A stretch of 6,551 bases of DNA. It comes from MGOM01 sp035455265 (lineage in GTDB: Bacteria > Chloroflexota > Anaerolineae > Anaerolineales > E44-bin32). The DNA lies in NCBI GenBank assembly GCA_035455265.1, contig DATIFK010000162.1:1-6551 (forward strand), in the 5' to 3' direction. Position numbers and translations under genes: made by a program. Of this stretch, positions 6,221 to 6,551 are shown piece by piece (position 1 is the first letter of the stretch; each line of letters starts with the position of its first letter). Below the pieces are notes generated by a model that did not search any database, was not told the origin of the DNA, and was given only the letters and a program-made list of their open reading frames with translations.

Positions 6221-6551
6221 GGCTTGTTGTAGGAGAGGTCGTCTGGGTGGGGACCTTCCCTCCGCCGATCCAGCGGAAGGCGATCAGGCCGTACAGAAGC
6301 AGAAGCCAGAGCGTGATCCCGTAGTAGGTCAGGGTAATGACGGCGGCCGACTCGAGGGGGACACCGAGTCCGTTCAGGGCCAGCGTCAGCAGTCCTTCGA
6401 TGAATCCGATCCCCGCCGGCGTCGGGGTGACGACCATGAATAGGTAGCTTAGGCCGAATCCGGCGATGAGCGTGCCGATCGACATGGGCTGCTTGAAGGC
6501 CATGAACACCAGGAAAAGCACCGAGATCATCAGGGCCTTGTGACTGAGCGA
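6216..6551 (-). CDS. Flippase-like membrane protein, UPF0104/LPG_synthase_TM family (N-terminus beyond window)
   Basis: The last 111 residues of a protein whose frame is open to the window edge. An internal ATG at 6530 is not the true start, because the frame continues upstream as S-L-S-H-K-A-L with no stop. Three to four hydrophobic segments are visible, with the family hallmark TPAGIGFIEG (fragment residues 44-53) between two of them, then LESAAVITLTYYGITLWLLLLYGLIAFRW. This matches the C-terminal part of the polytopic domain shared by YbhN, AglD-type proteins and the MprF flippase region, which move or modify lipid-linked substrates in the membrane; the substrate cannot be told here. After the last membrane segment a short tail (GGGKVPTQTTSPTTSQ) ends in TAG. 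That stop (6218-6216) lies inside the last unit of the neighbouring heptamer array, so the array may have trimmed or reshaped the end of the gene. It is convergent with the potassium operon and probably not functionally linked to it. Confidence 0.82.
   Translation of the reverse strand, partial: SLSHKALMISVLFLVFMAFKQPMSIGTLIAGFGLSYLFMVVTPTPAGIGFIEGLLTLALNGLGVPLESAAVITLTYYGITLWLLLLYGLIAFRWIGGGKVPTQTTSPTTSQ

Overview
The window is high-GC DNA (roughly two-thirds G+C by eye) holding six genes on both strands, two of them cut by the window edges. Three features point loosely to a Chloroflexota-type bacterium, Anaerolineae-like: a lipoprotein with a Thr/Pro/Ala-rich linker of the TATPTATATP type, an intergenic array of degenerate CACTGAC heptamers, and a GAF/histidine-kinase-like membrane protein of odd make-up. 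This is an inference from style; there is no taxonomic marker gene.

Left part, minus strand: a seven-TM/GAF/histidine-kinase-like protein (2647 to 362) is followed after 58 bases by a lipoprotein that runs off the left edge (303 to 1). The kinase-like protein has Glu where the phospho-accepting His should be, and a weak ATP lid.

Centre and right, plus strand: a likely potassium-uptake operon. It starts from a TTGACG-N17-TAGCAT promoter in a 188-base divergent intergenic region. It encodes a KimA-type (APC superfamily) K+ transporter, then two different TrkA/KTN (RCK) nucleotide-binding subunits. Spacing is 21 bases between the first and second genes and a 1-base stop/start overlap (TAATG) between the second and third. 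The same trio (APC permease plus CeoB-like and CeoC-like RCK proteins) is known from mycobacteria (Rv2690c, Rv2691, Rv2692), so a KimA-type transporter gated by an RCK pair, without TrkH or KtrB, is the most interesting system here.

Right end: after the operon lies a long imperfect inverted repeat built of heptamers (6142-6220). It separates the operon from a convergent minus-strand gene, the C-terminal part of a flippase-like (UPF0104/LPG_synthase_TM) membrane protein. The last heptamer supplies that gene's stop codon.

No tRNA, rRNA, CRISPR array, transposase or c-di-AMP riboswitch was seen.
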